64,000 bases of DNA from Pseudomonas poae (GCF_001439785.1 NZ_JYLI01000014.1:62001-126000); one strand, 5' to 3'. Numbered from the stretch's first letter, positions 1 through 8,552 are shown. Program-made: numbers and translations. The notes: generated by a model not told the origin, from the sequence alone.

Positions 1-1
1 C

Positions 2-610
2 ATCAAGAAATACAGTGGTCAATTGACCGGTTTCAGCGACAGTGAACTGGTGTTCCACAATGATCGCACCGCGCATAAAGTCAGGGCTGATTACATCACC
101 CTGCTTGGACTGCGCTGCCCGGATGACGACCTCATCTATACCGGTTATATCGACGGAGTGGATATCGTCAACAACCTGGACCCGGTGCACGCTGATTACT
201 TGCGCCACCCGCACTTCCTGACCACGTTCGATGTGTTCTCCCGAGACATGAACAAACAACTGAGCACTTCGGAGAAACATCCGATTCTCAGCAACACACA
301 CTCCATCCGTTACTTGGACACCATGACCTATGTGGCATCCGAAGCGCCCGTCGAGGCGCGGGATGCGTTCATTGCCTTTAAAAATGCCATGACTCGTTCC
401 CAGTGCAAACGACACCGGATTCTCACGGGCGATCTATTGACCTTTGCTAATCAGGACGGACTACATAACCGCGAAAAAATCGACATTCTCAACCCACACA
501 GCGCCGCCTCGCGCTGGTTGCTCAAAACCTATGCGTTCAAGGATTCGCCGACCGCCGAAAGTTTCAAGCCGTTCTGGTCCAACAACCGCACCGGCTGCGT
601 CATCGACTGA
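2..610 (+). CDS. Clavaminate-synthase-like Fe(II)/2-oxoglutarate oxygenase (C-terminal part)
   Basis: The frame is open to the left window edge, so the N-terminus is missing; the TTG at 23 is only the first internal start-like codon. The fragment carries FHND (His at 56-58, Asp at 62-64), which fits the HxD/E iron-ligand pair of the VioC/AsnO/clavaminate synthase family. Later it has GDLL...LHNR, the distal His motif, and an Arg in SRWLL that would bind 2-oxoglutarate. Family members hydroxylate or desaturate free or carrier-bound amino acids, often at the beta carbon. It is the first visible gene of a same-strand run of six, 63 bp before the aminotransferase, so an amino-acid-like substrate is likely (inference). 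Its wording is less GC-rich than the housekeeping genes further right. Confidence 0.75.
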   Translation: MKKYSGQLTGFSDSELVFHNDRTAHKVRADYITLLGLRCPDDDLIYTGYIDGVDIVNNLDPVHADYLRHPHFLTTFDVFSRDMNKQLSTSEKHPILSNTHSIRYLDTMTYVASEAPVEARDAFIAFKNAMTRSQCKRHRILTGDLLTFANQDGLHNREKIDILNPHSAASRWLLKTYAFKDSPTAESFKPFWSNNRTGCVID

Positions 611-673
611 ACACTGCGCACCACACCTCCTCATTGATGACAAGTTACACACAACTCTATCAAGGTGATTTAA

Positions 674-1849
674 ATGCGTTTACGCGCACTCTCCAAACGG
701 GTTCAACAATTAGAACTTTCGGAAACATATGCGATTTTGGACACCGTGCGTAAATTGCGGCAACAGGGTGAAGACGTCGTCGATCTCGGCGGTGGTGAAC
801 CTGACTTCAGGACACCTGACCATATAGTCCACGCTGCCGTGAATGCGCTCGCAGAAGGCGAGACACACTACACCGCCAGCCGCGGAACCCAAGCGTTACT
901 TGAAGCCGTAGCCCATAAATATAAAAAAGAGCACGGACTCGATCTGGACGCCAACCGAAACATCATTATTACGCCCTCAGCCAAACATGCCCTGTTCATC
1001 ACACTGATGACTTTGCTCGATGACGGCGATGAGTTAATAGTCCCCACGCCCAGTTGGGTCAGTTATAAAGCCATGGCGGCGATGGCCGGCGCTACCGTCA
1101 AGGCCGTGCCGCTGGACGGCGCAACAGGTTTCCGACTGGAGCCCGAGCAACTGGAACGGGCGATCACGCCGCGTACCAAGGCTATTTTGATCAATAACCC
1201 GAACAACCCCACCGGCCGCGTACTGAGCCGTGAAGAAGCACAGGGCGTGGTCCAGGTCGCGCTGAAGCATGGCCTGTATATCGTCAGCGATGAAATCTAC
1301 GAAAAGGTCCTCTACGACCAGTCACGCCATATCAGCATGGCCAGCCTCGAAGGCGCTGCGCCGATTACCGTGACGATCAGCGGGTTTTCCAAGGCCTACG
1401 CGATGACAGGTTGGCGCCTGGGTTATGTGGTCGGCAGCGAAGACATCTGCGGACAGTTGCTCAAGGTGCAGCAGCACACGGTCGGCTGCGCCGGTTCCTT
1501 TATCCAGCGCGGCGGCGTCGCGGCGCTTGAAGGTTGTCAGCAGCGGATCGCTGAAATGGTGGTGGCCTATAAACGGCGTCGCGACAGGCTCATCAGCGGG
1601 CTCGAACATATTCCAGGCATCACCTGCAGGGCACCCGAAGGCGCTTTGTATGTGTTCGCCTCAATCTCGGATCTCGGGTTCGAAAACTCCATGGCCTTCA
1701 CACGCTGGCTACTGGAAACGGTGAAGGTCGCCGTCACACCTGGCACCGCGTTCGGCGAAGGCGGCGAAGGCTATGTGCGGCTGTCCTTTGCGGGCAGTGA
1801 CGAAGACATCGACGAAGCAATTAGACGACTGCACTACGCGTTCCAGTAA
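674..1849 (+). CDS. Class I/II PLP-dependent aminotransferase
   Basis: A 391-residue fold-type I aminotransferase of the aspartate aminotransferase superfamily. Visible are GGGEPDF near the N-terminus (substrate-binding loop), NNPNNPTG (PLP-binding Asn), SDEIYE (Asp to the pyridine nitrogen) and SGFSKAYAMTGWRLGY with the Schiff-base Lys near residue 240, plus a C-terminal RLSFA arginine for the substrate carboxylate. Length and motifs are complete. The ATG at 674 follows AAGGTGA at good spacing. It probably interconverts a 2-oxo acid and an amino acid in the pathway shared with the flanking oxygenase and aconitase-like enzyme; the substrate cannot be told from sequence. Confidence 0.88.
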   Translation: MRLRALSKRVQQLELSETYAILDTVRKLRQQGEDVVDLGGGEPDFRTPDHIVHAAVNALAEGETHYTASRGTQALLEAVAHKYKKEHGLDLDANRNIIITPSAKHALFITLMTLLDDGDELIVPTPSWVSYKAMAAMAGATVKAVPLDGATGFRLEPEQLERAITPRTKAILINNPNNPTGRVLSREEAQGVVQVALKHGLYIVSDEIYEKVLYDQSRHISMASLEGAAPITVTISGFSKAYAMTGWRLGYVVGSEDICGQLLKVQQHTVGCAGSFIQRGGVAALEGCQQRIAEMVVAYKRRRDRLISGLEHIPGITCRAPEGALYVFASISDLGFENSMAFTRWLLETVKVAVTPGTAFGEGGEGYVRLSFAGSDEDIDEAIRRLHYAFQ

Positions 1850-1895
1850 AAGCTCGATTATTTCGACGGTTTCACACATACCCACAGGATTGAGT

Positions 1896-3800
1896 ATGCC
1901 CCCCATGAAAACTGCACCTGTTTGCTCCCCACATCGCATTGCGATCATTGGCAGCGGCCCTCGCGGCTTGTCGGTGCTCGAACGTCTGGCCGCACTGATG
2001 CTCGCACAGCCGCCGGCGCGCAAGGTGGTCATTCATCTGATCGACAGCGCACCGATCGGCACCGGCCGAATCTGGCGAACCGACCAGCCGCACCACTATG
2101 TAATGAACACCGTGGCGGAAGAAGTCTCGTCCTTCTCCGGCCCTCTGGATGGCGGCCCGCCCAGGCCCGGTGCCGGTCCGTCGCTGGCGCAATGGTGGAG
2201 CGCGGTAGACTCTGGCTACCCTGGGGCGAACGCGTACGCGCCGCGCGCCATACATGGCCAGTACATGCAGTTCGTGCTCTCCACTATTGAAGAAAGCTTC
2301 AGTCCGGGTATCTCGTTGCAGCGCATCAGTGCCCAGGTGCTGGACCTGATCGACACCCCACACACGCGAACCCTGGCTCTGGACAACGGCCAGTCACTGA
2401 ATGTGGACAAAGTCGTCATTGCAACCGGGCATCCGACCCCTGAGCTGACCGGCTGGGAAAAACAACTGCAACAATTCGCCGACCAGACCCAGGGCCTGGC
2501 GTTTATCCGCGGCGACTCCGCAGCAGACATGCCGCTGGAGCGGATTAAAGCGCACCATCATGTGGGCATCGTTGGCCTGGGCCTGGCGTTCCACGACATT
2601 GTCGCGGCCTTGACAGTGGGACGCGGCGGCAGATTTACCGAGGTCGATGGCGTCACCGTTTACCTTGCATCAAACCGAGAGCCGAGGCTGTACGCTGGCT
2701 CACGTAGCGGCATGTTGATTCCCGCACGTGGGCGCAACCAGAAGGAACCCAACTTCCAGTACCAGCCGCTGTGCATCACCCGCGAAAAAATCGACGCACT
2801 GCAACAACGTGGCGAGATCGACTTTGCCGCTGAAGTGCTGCCGCTGTTGCTGGTCGAAATCAATATCGTGTATTTCGCCACGGCCATCGGCCTGCAGAGC
2901 GGCCCGACCGCCGCGGCGCAGTTCAAGGCCCGCGTGAGCCAGTTGCAGGCGTTCTCGCTGCCGGCACTGATCGCTCAGGCCGAGCAGTTCGGCGTAAGCA
3001 ACCTGCCGGTATTGGACCTTGATCGCCTAGCCCGCCCGTTCCAATCACAGACGTTCGAAAGCCCTGCAGCCTTTGCCCAGGCCCTTGATCGCGTGCTGCT
3101 TGATGACCTGCATAACGCACTCGAAGGCAACGTAAATAACCCGCTCAAGGCCGCACTCGACACCATTCGTGACACTCGCGCGCTGATAAGAAGCGTGGTG
3201 GATTTCGGCAGGCTCACCCCGGGTACCCACCGCAAAGATTTTCTGCAGGCGTATGCCCCCACCAGCCTGTTCCTGACTGCCGGGCCGCCGCTCTATCGCA
3301 CCGAACAAATACGTGCGCTGATGACAGCGGGCGTGCTGACGCTGGTCGGCCCCGAGACCATTTATGGCACCGACGCCGAGCAGCAGAAGCTGACGATCGA
3401 GTCACCTCGCGTCAGTCAGTCGCGACAATTGCTCGATGTGGTCATCGATGGACGCATCCCCTCCCCCGACCTGCTCAGGGATCCTTCAGTATTGACACGC
3501 AACCTGGTGCGGCGCGGGTACTGGAACCCGTACGTCAACCAGAACGCCACCGAGCGTTTTGTCACGGGCGGTGTCAACGTCACCCCCGGTCCTTACCATC
3601 CGATCGACCAGCACGGCCAGCCTTTGCAGCATCTATATGTGCTCGGCCTGCCTTCCGAACACACTCGCTGGTTCATGCAGGCCGGAAGCAGTCGGCCCGG
3701 CTTCTGGACGGACTTCGCCCAAGACGCTCATCACGTGGCTCACCATGCCATCCAGCCGGCCTGGATCACCGTCGCCGTCCCGCTCGCCGAAACGGCCTGA
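1896..3800 (+). CDS. FAD/NAD(P)-binding protein (monooxygenase-like)
   Basis: A 634-residue protein opening with a Rossmann dinucleotide-binding motif, IAIIGSGPRGLSVLERL, followed by IDSAPIGTGRIW and a mid-protein VVIATGHPTPEL, the layout of the FAD-NAD(P)-binding family (Pfam PF13454). A second GxGxxF-like stretch, VGIVGLGLAFHDI near residue 225, would bind NAD(P)H. Such proteins are large flavoproteins often found in secondary-metabolite clusters; most lack assigned reactions. I chose the ATG at 1896, preceded by AGGAT; the frame is open further upstream into the aminotransferase end but without family similarity. It lies 46 bp after the aminotransferase and 24 bp before the hydrolase, so the genes are very likely co-transcribed. 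Confidence 0.75.
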   Translation: MPPMKTAPVCSPHRIAIIGSGPRGLSVLERLAALMLAQPPARKVVIHLIDSAPIGTGRIWRTDQPHHYVMNTVAEEVSSFSGPLDGGPPRPGAGPSLAQWWSAVDSGYPGANAYAPRAIHGQYMQFVLSTIEESFSPGISLQRISAQVLDLIDTPHTRTLALDNGQSLNVDKVVIATGHPTPELTGWEKQLQQFADQTQGLAFIRGDSAADMPLERIKAHHHVGIVGLGLAFHDIVAALTVGRGGRFTEVDGVTVYLASNREPRLYAGSRSGMLIPARGRNQKEPNFQYQPLCITREKIDALQQRGEIDFAAEVLPLLLVEINIVYFATAIGLQSGPTAAAQFKARVSQLQAFSLPALIAQAEQFGVSNLPVLDLDRLARPFQSQTFESPAAFAQALDRVLLDDLHNALEGNVNNPLKAALDTIRDTRALIRSVVDFGRLTPGTHRKDFLQAYAPTSLFLTAGPPLYRTEQIRALMTAGVLTLVGPETIYGTDAEQQKLTIESPRVSQSRQLLDVVIDGRIPSPDLLRDPSVLTRNLVRRGYWNPYVNQNATERFVTGGVNVTPGPYHPIDQHGQPLQHLYVLGLPSEHTRWFMQAGSSRPGFWTDFAQDAHHVAHHAIQPAWITVAVPLAETA

Positions 3801-3824
3801 ACACCGCATTTTAAGGAAGAAACA

Positions 3825-4416
3825 ATGTCTGCCAAAAAAGCCTTGATGGTGATGGACTTCATCAATGAAATCGTCCACCCCGACGGCGTGTATGCACGAG
3901 AGGGTTACCATCGGCAAGCCAGCGCGCGCGGTGCTTGAACGAGCGGGCGCAGCGCTCGAACACGCGCGGGCGCAGCAGTTGCCCATCATCTTCGTCGTGG
4001 TCGGATTCAACGCCCAATACGACGGGTTTCCCGAACATTCGCGGGTGTTCGCCCCGGCGCGCGAACACGGCGTGCTTAAGCTCGATACCTGGTCAACCCA
4101 GGTACACGCCTCGCTCGCCCCACGCGAGGGAGAAATCGTCATCGCCAAAAGCCGCGTCAGTCCGTTTTACCGGACCCACCTTGACGCCATTTTGCGCGAC
4201 CTGGGCGTGCAGGAAGTGGTGCTGACCGGCGTATCCACCGAACACGTGATACTCGCCACGACGCTGGACGCTCACGACCGTGACCTGGCTGTCACCGTGC
4301 TCGAGGACGCCTGCTGCGCCGTCAGCCAGGAACGCCATCTCGCGGCAATCGAAAGAATTTCGCGCACGGCCGACATCCGCTCTACCTCCGACTTTCTTGC
4401 TTCATCCATGTATTAA
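3825..4416 (+). pseudogene. Isochorismatase-like hydrolase with apparent frameshift
   Basis: The ATG at 3825 (after AAGGAAG) starts an isochorismatase-fold N-terminus with the catalytic-Asp motif LMVMDF, but that frame stops at 3936-3938 after 37 codons. The rest of the domain continues in the +1 frame to the stop at 4416, with AKSRVSPF (the conserved Lys) and TGVSTEH...LEDACCA. Dropping one G from the GGG run at 3902-3904 joins the two frames seamlessly (VYARE then VTIGKPARA). The usual nucleophilic Cys is also absent (TEHVILATT, where family members have Cys or Ala). This is a recent frameshift, a base-calling error in a homopolymer, or conceivably programmed frameshifting. A restart at ATG 3865 would lack the catalytic Asp strand. 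Confidence 0.7.
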
Positions 4417-4426
4417 GGCCGCGACC

Positions 4427-4852
4427 ATGACCCCTACCGTTTTCAACCTATTGAATGTTGCAAACCAGCCGGACTCGATCGACTGGTCGGCGCACACCCA
4501 GCTCAACCGCAACGGCGCGCGCATCCATACGCTGTTCGAATGCACCGAGAGTGCCCAGCGTATCGCCTTGATCCGCTGCGACGCCGGCGCCAGCGCTGCG
4601 GCTCATCATCACAACGGTCATGAGACTTTCCTGATCCTGGACGGTGACTTCGAAGACGAAAATGGCCTTTACCATAAGGGCGACCTGGTGATTTATCCGC
4701 CGGGCAGCACCCACGCCTGGAAATCATCAACCGGTGCGCTGATTTACGCGACCTGGGGCGGTACGGTGACTTCGCAGCAGGACCTCATGCAGCACGTGTC
4801 AACTGCGCCGGAATATAACAACAGCTTCTATGATGGCAGGCACCTGGTATGA
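4427..4852 (+). CDS. Cupin-domain protein (ChrR-cupin type)
   Basis: A 141-residue single cupin. It shows AAHHHNGHETFLILDGDFEDE (broken here into the metal-binding HHxxxHE part and the DGDFEDE strand) followed by GDLVIYPPGSTHAW with the second-motif His. This spacing and the PPGS.H signature resemble the cupin of anti-sigma factor ChrR, but there is no zinc-binding N-terminal domain, so an enzymatic or sensing role in the cluster is more likely than sigma-factor control (inference). The ATG at 4427 lies 10 bp after the hydrolase stop; its end overlaps the aconitase start (ATGA), so translation is probably coupled. Frame upstream of 4427 is open but overlaps the hydrolase. Confidence 0.78.
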   Translation: MTPTVFNLLNVANQPDSIDWSAHTQLNRNGARIHTLFECTESAQRIALIRCDAGASAAAHHHNGHETFLILDGDFEDENGLYHKGDLVIYPPGSTHAWKSSTGALIYATWGGTVTSQQDLMQHVSTAPEYNNSFYDGRHLV

Positions 4853-6819
4853 ATGAACCGTTGAAAGCCGGTGGCTTGCTGTTCCTGAGCCAGGATCCGC
4901 TGAGCATAGCCCGACAGTTGGGTGGAGAGCGCCTTACCCTGGAACAGGCCTCACCGCTGCGCGAGGATATTTCCACGGACGAGATAACACCGATTCCAGT
5001 CCTCGCGTATTTCGATGATCGCCTGGCCTCCTACCCTTATGTAGGCCTGAAGACAGGCGCCGTGCTGCCCATTGGCAAGGACGATGTGGTCTCGCGTGGG
5101 TATCAGGTGACGGTGGCCGGCAAGCGCTACGGAAAAGGTTCTTCGCGCGAACACAGCCCACTGGCGGAAAAGAAAGCGGGGGTTCGCCTGGTGATTGCCG
5201 AGAGCTTCGAGCGCATCTACCGGCAAAATGCCGACAATATCGGCTTGCTCACCTCCACCGACCTTTCATTGGTACCTCGCTTGCAGGCCGGCGAGGTGAT
5301 CACGCTCGATGAGCTGATTGGCAGCCGTGACGCGCTGTCTACTGCCATCCTGAAAAGCGGCGGCCTGCTGCATTACGGCCGCGAGCATCTGAGCCACGCC
5401 ACCCAACCGGTCGACCACGGCGCCAGGGATTTGCCGAGCCGACCGCTGACCTTTGCCGAAAAAATCATCCATCGGCATTTGCTCACTGCGCCGGGAGCCG
5501 AACGCGTGGACTACGGCGCCGGCATCTTGATGCGTACCGATTGGCGGTTTATCCACGAGTATTACACCGGCCTGTGCGCACACTTGCTGGACGACTGCTT
5601 CGGCCCCTCTTACGCGCTGCATCAACCGCACTCGATCCTGGCCTTTGAAGATCACCTCTCCTACAAGCGCCGCAGCCCGGCGCACCTGGGCCAGAACCTG
5701 GTGGGAGAACTTGACGCCTTGTCTCAAGCGCACCGCGGGTTCGCGCAACACCATGGGCTGAAAAACCATGGTTACCTGCCGGACGAAGGCAGCGAGGGCA
5801 TCTCCCACGCCATGATGGCCGAGTCCTACGCACTGCCCGGCCAGATTGTCATCGGCACCGATTCACACACTCCGCACAGCGGCGCACTGGGTTGCCTGGC
5901 ATTTGGCGTGGGCACCACCGACATGGCCAATGCGTTCATGACCGGCTCGGTGCGGGCCGCATACCCCGAAAGCCTGAAGATCTCTCTGCTGGGGCAATTG
6001 GCGCCTGGGGTGACCGCCAAGGACCTGGTGCTGGCACTGCTCGCCAATAGTCAGATCAAGGCCGGTCTGGGTGTGGGCAAGATCTTTGAATTCGGCGGCC
6101 CCGCCTTGGCGCACCTGTCAACCGATGAACGCACCACGTTGACCAATATGACCGCAGAGCTGGGAGGCTTTACCGGAATTGTCGTACCTGACGAAGAAAC
6201 CGTGCGATTCATCAAGGAACGTCGTGGTCATGACTTGCGGCTCGATGCATGGATGTGCAGCGATGAGGGCGCGGTATATGCCCACACCCTTGAGCTGGAC
6301 TGCAGCCTTGTCGCACCCATGATCGCTGCGCCAGGCGACCCAGGCAATGGACAAAGCCTCACAGACCTGAGCGAGCGCGTCATCATCGACATCGCCTACG
6401 GCGGCTCGTGCACCGCCGGTAAGCGCGATGATTTCGACCACTATTTCAGCGTGATTCGTTGGGCGTTGGATCAGGGATTGAAATGCCATCCGAGGGTGCA
6501 GTTATTCCTGCAGTTCGGCACGGTCGATGTGCGCGAATATTGCGAACGCATGAATTACCTGCCGGCGTTTCGCGCGTTTGGCGCAGAGCTGCTGCAGCCC
6601 GCCTGCGGTGCCTGCGCCAACTGCGGACCCGGGTCGTCGGTGGACACGCAGCAGGTGACCGTCAGCGCCATCAACCGCAATTTCCCCGGGCGATCGGGGC
6701 CAGGCCAAGTGTGGCTGGCCAGCCCCCCCACCGTGGTTGCCAGTGCGGTCACGGGATATATCACCTCGTTCAGCGCGCTGCGTTCAGGCACCGCCGTGAA
6801 CGAGGGGCTCTGCGCCTGA
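4849..6819 (+). CDS. Aconitase/isopropylmalate-isomerase-family hydro-lyase with N-terminal swivel
   Basis: A 656-residue aconitase-superfamily protein. Residues about 40-170 are a LeuD/aconitase swivel domain (DISTDEITP, then YGKGSSREHSPLAEKKAG and AESFERIY). Residues about 200-650 are the LeuC-type core, with GTDSHTPHSG, FGVGTTDMA, GGSCTAGKRDD for the first cluster Cys and PACGACANCGPG for the CxxC pair, so a [4Fe-4S] cluster is expected. AcnA places the swivel at the C-terminus and AcnB puts HEAT repeats in front; here the swivel comes first with neither. Members isomerise 2- or 3-hydroxy tricarboxylates by dehydration and rehydration. With an aminotransferase upstream, a chain-extension route for an unusual amino acid is plausible but unproven. 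It overlaps the cupin gene by 4 bp. Confidence 0.85.
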   Translation: MNEPLKAGGLLFLSQDPLSIARQLGGERLTLEQASPLREDISTDEITPIPVLAYFDDRLASYPYVGLKTGAVLPIGKDDVVSRGYQVTVAGKRYGKGSSREHSPLAEKKAGVRLVIAESFERIYRQNADNIGLLTSTDLSLVPRLQAGEVITLDELIGSRDALSTAILKSGGLLHYGREHLSHATQPVDHGARDLPSRPLTFAEKIIHRHLLTAPGAERVDYGAGILMRTDWRFIHEYYTGLCAHLLDDCFGPSYALHQPHSILAFEDHLSYKRRSPAHLGQNLVGELDALSQAHRGFAQHHGLKNHGYLPDEGSEGISHAMMAESYALPGQIVIGTDSHTPHSGALGCLAFGVGTTDMANAFMTGSVRAAYPESLKISLLGQLAPGVTAKDLVLALLANSQIKAGLGVGKIFEFGGPALAHLSTDERTTLTNMTAELGGFTGIVVPDEETVRFIKERRGHDLRLDAWMCSDEGAVYAHTLELDCSLVAPMIAAPGDPGNGQSLTDLSERVIIDIAYGGSCTAGKRDDFDHYFSVIRWALDQGLKCHPRVQLFLQFGTVDVREYCERMNYLPAFRAFGAELLQPACGACANCGPGSSVDTQQVTVSAINRNFPGRSGPGQVWLASPPTVVASAVTGYITSFSALRSGTAVNEGLCA

Positions 6820-6827
6820 GCTGATGG

Positions 6828-6850
6828 AGCCGCAAAGGTCGCTTGCGGCT
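6828..6850. terminator. Stem-loop between convergent genes, possible terminator
   Basis: An 8-bp stem (AGCCGCAA at 6828-6835 with TTGCGGCT at 6843-6850) sits in the short gap between the convergent aconitase and dioxygenase-like genes. No clear T-run follows on either side, so intrinsic termination is only a possibility. Confidence 0.35.
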
Positions 6851-6867
6851 TGATCAACGCCTACGGA

Positions 6868-7392
6868 TCAATCATCCAATCCCGGAAAGCCTGCGCCGCC
6901 TGCGACGCACTCAGGCGTCAGTCCCCGCACACTATTGGACAGGCACAACGTCACGCAGTAAGGGTTCTCGCCGATGTCGAACCCGTGTGACAAGCCTGCC
7001 GGGATCACCAGCAGGTCGTTTTTTTCACAACGCACGGCATACAGGTAGTCACCCACCTGCAGGGTGTACAAGCCCTGCCCTGCGATGAACAAGCGCGCGT
7101 GATCTTCGCTGTAGCGCCGCATCTTCTGGTGCATGGCGCGTAACTCATCCTTGTGCGGCTGATCGCTGCCGACGCTGAACACCTCGACCGCGCTGTAGCC
7201 CAGGGCGTCGATCTGCGTCTGGCTCGCGGCAATCATCTGCGCCTCGCTGGCGCCCTTCTCCAGCGGGCCGGGCTGCCAGCGTTCGAAACGCACGCCGTGC
7301 TCGGCCAGGATCGACGCGATGTCTTCGGCGTGGGTGAGGACTTTGTTCGGGGTATCCAGTGTGGCTAGGGCGTAGACGGCGACATGGCTCAT
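6868..7392 (-). CDS. Degenerate acireductone-dioxygenase-like cupin
   Basis: A 174-residue protein aligning by eye along its whole length with acireductone dioxygenase (MtnD): PNKVLTH.EDIA near the N-terminus, VRFERWQ, then GLYTLQVGDYLYAV, CEKNDLLVIPAG and a C-terminal CLSNS stretch. The enzyme normally binds Fe/Ni through HxHxxxE plus a later His. Here the first three ligand positions read R, Y and H (MRRYSEDHARL); only the later His (AGLSH) remains. It is therefore unlikely to be an active dioxygenase of methionine salvage; it may be a relic or a repurposed cupin. No mtnB or mtnC lies beside it. Its start overlaps the MFS gene stop by 4 bp, so the two are co-transcribed. Confidence 0.75.
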   Translation of the reverse strand: MSHVAVYALATLDTPNKVLTHAEDIASILAEHGVRFERWQPGPLEKGASEAQMIAASQTQIDALGYSAVEVFSVGSDQPHKDELRAMHQKMRRYSEDHARLFIAGQGLYTLQVGDYLYAVRCEKNDLLVIPAGLSHGFDIGENPYCVTLCLSNSVRGLTPECVAGGAGFPGLDD

Positions 7393-8552
7393 GGGACGGT
7401 TCCTTGGTTCTGCTCGTGCAAGTGAAGGCCGATGATGACGGCGGCGGCCAGGGCGGCGGCGCTGGCGATGCCGAACGTGAGGGGCGGGCCCAGCAGGTTC
7501 CAGCTGTAGCCCGAATACAGGGCGCCGAGGGTGCCACCGATGCCGGCCAGCGCGGCGTACAGCGCCTGGCCCTGGCCTTGTTGTTTATCGCCGAAGCTGC
7601 GTTGCACAAAGGCAATCGCTGCGGCGTGAAAGCTGCCGAAGGTCGCGGCGTGCATCACTTGCGACAACAGCAGCACCCAGAAGAATTCGGCAAAGGTGCC
7701 CAGCAGCAGCCAGCGCAGCGCCGCCAACAGGAAACTGGCCAGCAGCACTCGGTGCAACGAAAAGCGCGCGAGGATGCGGCTCATCGCCAAAAACATCAGC
7801 ACCTCGGCCACCACGCCCAGGGCCCACAAAAGGCCGATCACGCCCCGGCTGTAGCCCAGGTGTTCGAGGTGCAAGGTGAGAAAGGTGTAATACGGGCCGT
7901 GGCTCAATTGCATCAGCGCCACACAGCCATAAAAAGCCAGCACGCCGGGGCGGCGCAGCTGTTTGAGGAAACCGTCGCCGGCCAGGCGATTGCCATGGCC
8001 GGCGGGTTGCGCGTTCGGCACCCACAGGCTGGCGACGATGATCCCGGCCATGATCACCACGACTACCACCGGGTAGATGTCCAGGCTGAGCCAGTCGAAC
8101 AGGCGCCCCATGAGCACCACGGTAAGCATAAAGCCGATGGAACCCCACAACCGCAGCTGGCTGTAGCGTGCGGTCTGCTCGCGCAGGTGCGCCAGGGTGA
8201 TGACCTCGAACTGTGGCAATACCGCGTGCCAGAAGAACGCATGCAGGGCCATGACCAGCGCCAGCCAGGCGTAGGTTTTGCTCACGAAAATCAGTGCAAA
8301 ACTGGCCAGGGTGCACACCGCGCCGATGCGCACGATAGCCAGGCGCCGGCCGGTGTAATCGCCGAGCCAGCCCCACAGGTTGGGCGCGATGCAGCGCATC
8401 AGCATGGGGATGGCCACCAGTTCGCCGATGCGCGCGCTGGAGAAGCCCAGATGATCGAAGTACAGCGCCAGGAACGGCGCGGTGGCCCCCAGCAGGGCGA
8501 AGTAGAACAGGTAGAAGCTGGAGAGGCGCCAGTATGGGAGCGTTGAAGTCAT
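7389..8552 (-). CDS. MFS transporter, HcaT/PhPP-like
   Basis: A 387-residue major facilitator with about 12 hydrophobic segments, starting YWRLSSFYLFYFALLGA and containing the loop motif after TM2 in the form WLGDYTGRRL. Length and style fit the 3-phenylpropionate-transporter-like group found next to aroC in pseudomonads (PA1682 type). The substrate is unknown. The same arrangement of this transporter downstream of aroC on the same strand suggests an old neighbourhood; the gap to aroC is 77 bp and contains fragments of a REP-like repeat (GCTCGCTCGCCACAG). Confidence 0.8.
   Translation of the reverse strand: MTSTLPYWRLSSFYLFYFALLGATAPFLALYFDHLGFSSARIGELVAIPMLMRCIAPNLWGWLGDYTGRRLAIVRIGAVCTLASFALIFVSKTYAWLALVMALHAFFWHAVLPQFEVITLAHLREQTARYSQLRLWGSIGFMLTVVLMGRLFDWLSLDIYPVVVVVIMAGIIVASLWVPNAQPAGHGNRLAGDGFLKQLRRPGVLAFYGCVALMQLSHGPYYTFLTLHLEHLGYSRGVIGLLWALGVVAEVLMFLAMSRILARFSLHRVLLASFLLAALRWLLLGTFAEFFWVLLLSQVMHAATFGSFHAAAIAFVQRSFGDKQQGQGQALYAALAGIGGTLGALYSGYSWNLLGPPLTFGIASAAALAAAVIIGLHLHEQNQGTVP

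Noticed and set aside
2..6819. Left-edge cluster as tabtoxin, mangotoxin, pvf/mgo or fosfomycin locus
   Set aside because: None of the hallmark genes (beta-lactam synthetase, NRPS, PEP mutase or HppE) is present and the aconitase/flavoprotein/cupin set does not match those clusters as I know them; the missing upstream part leaves some doubt.
7359..8546. Long plus-strand open frame of about 395 codons opposite the MFS gene
   Set aside because: It is an antisense shadow: Gln/His/Gly-rich composition, no domains, and the minus strand encodes a clear transporter. The same applies to long antisense frames at 8534-9763, 16227-17555, 24808-26199 and 55562-58078.
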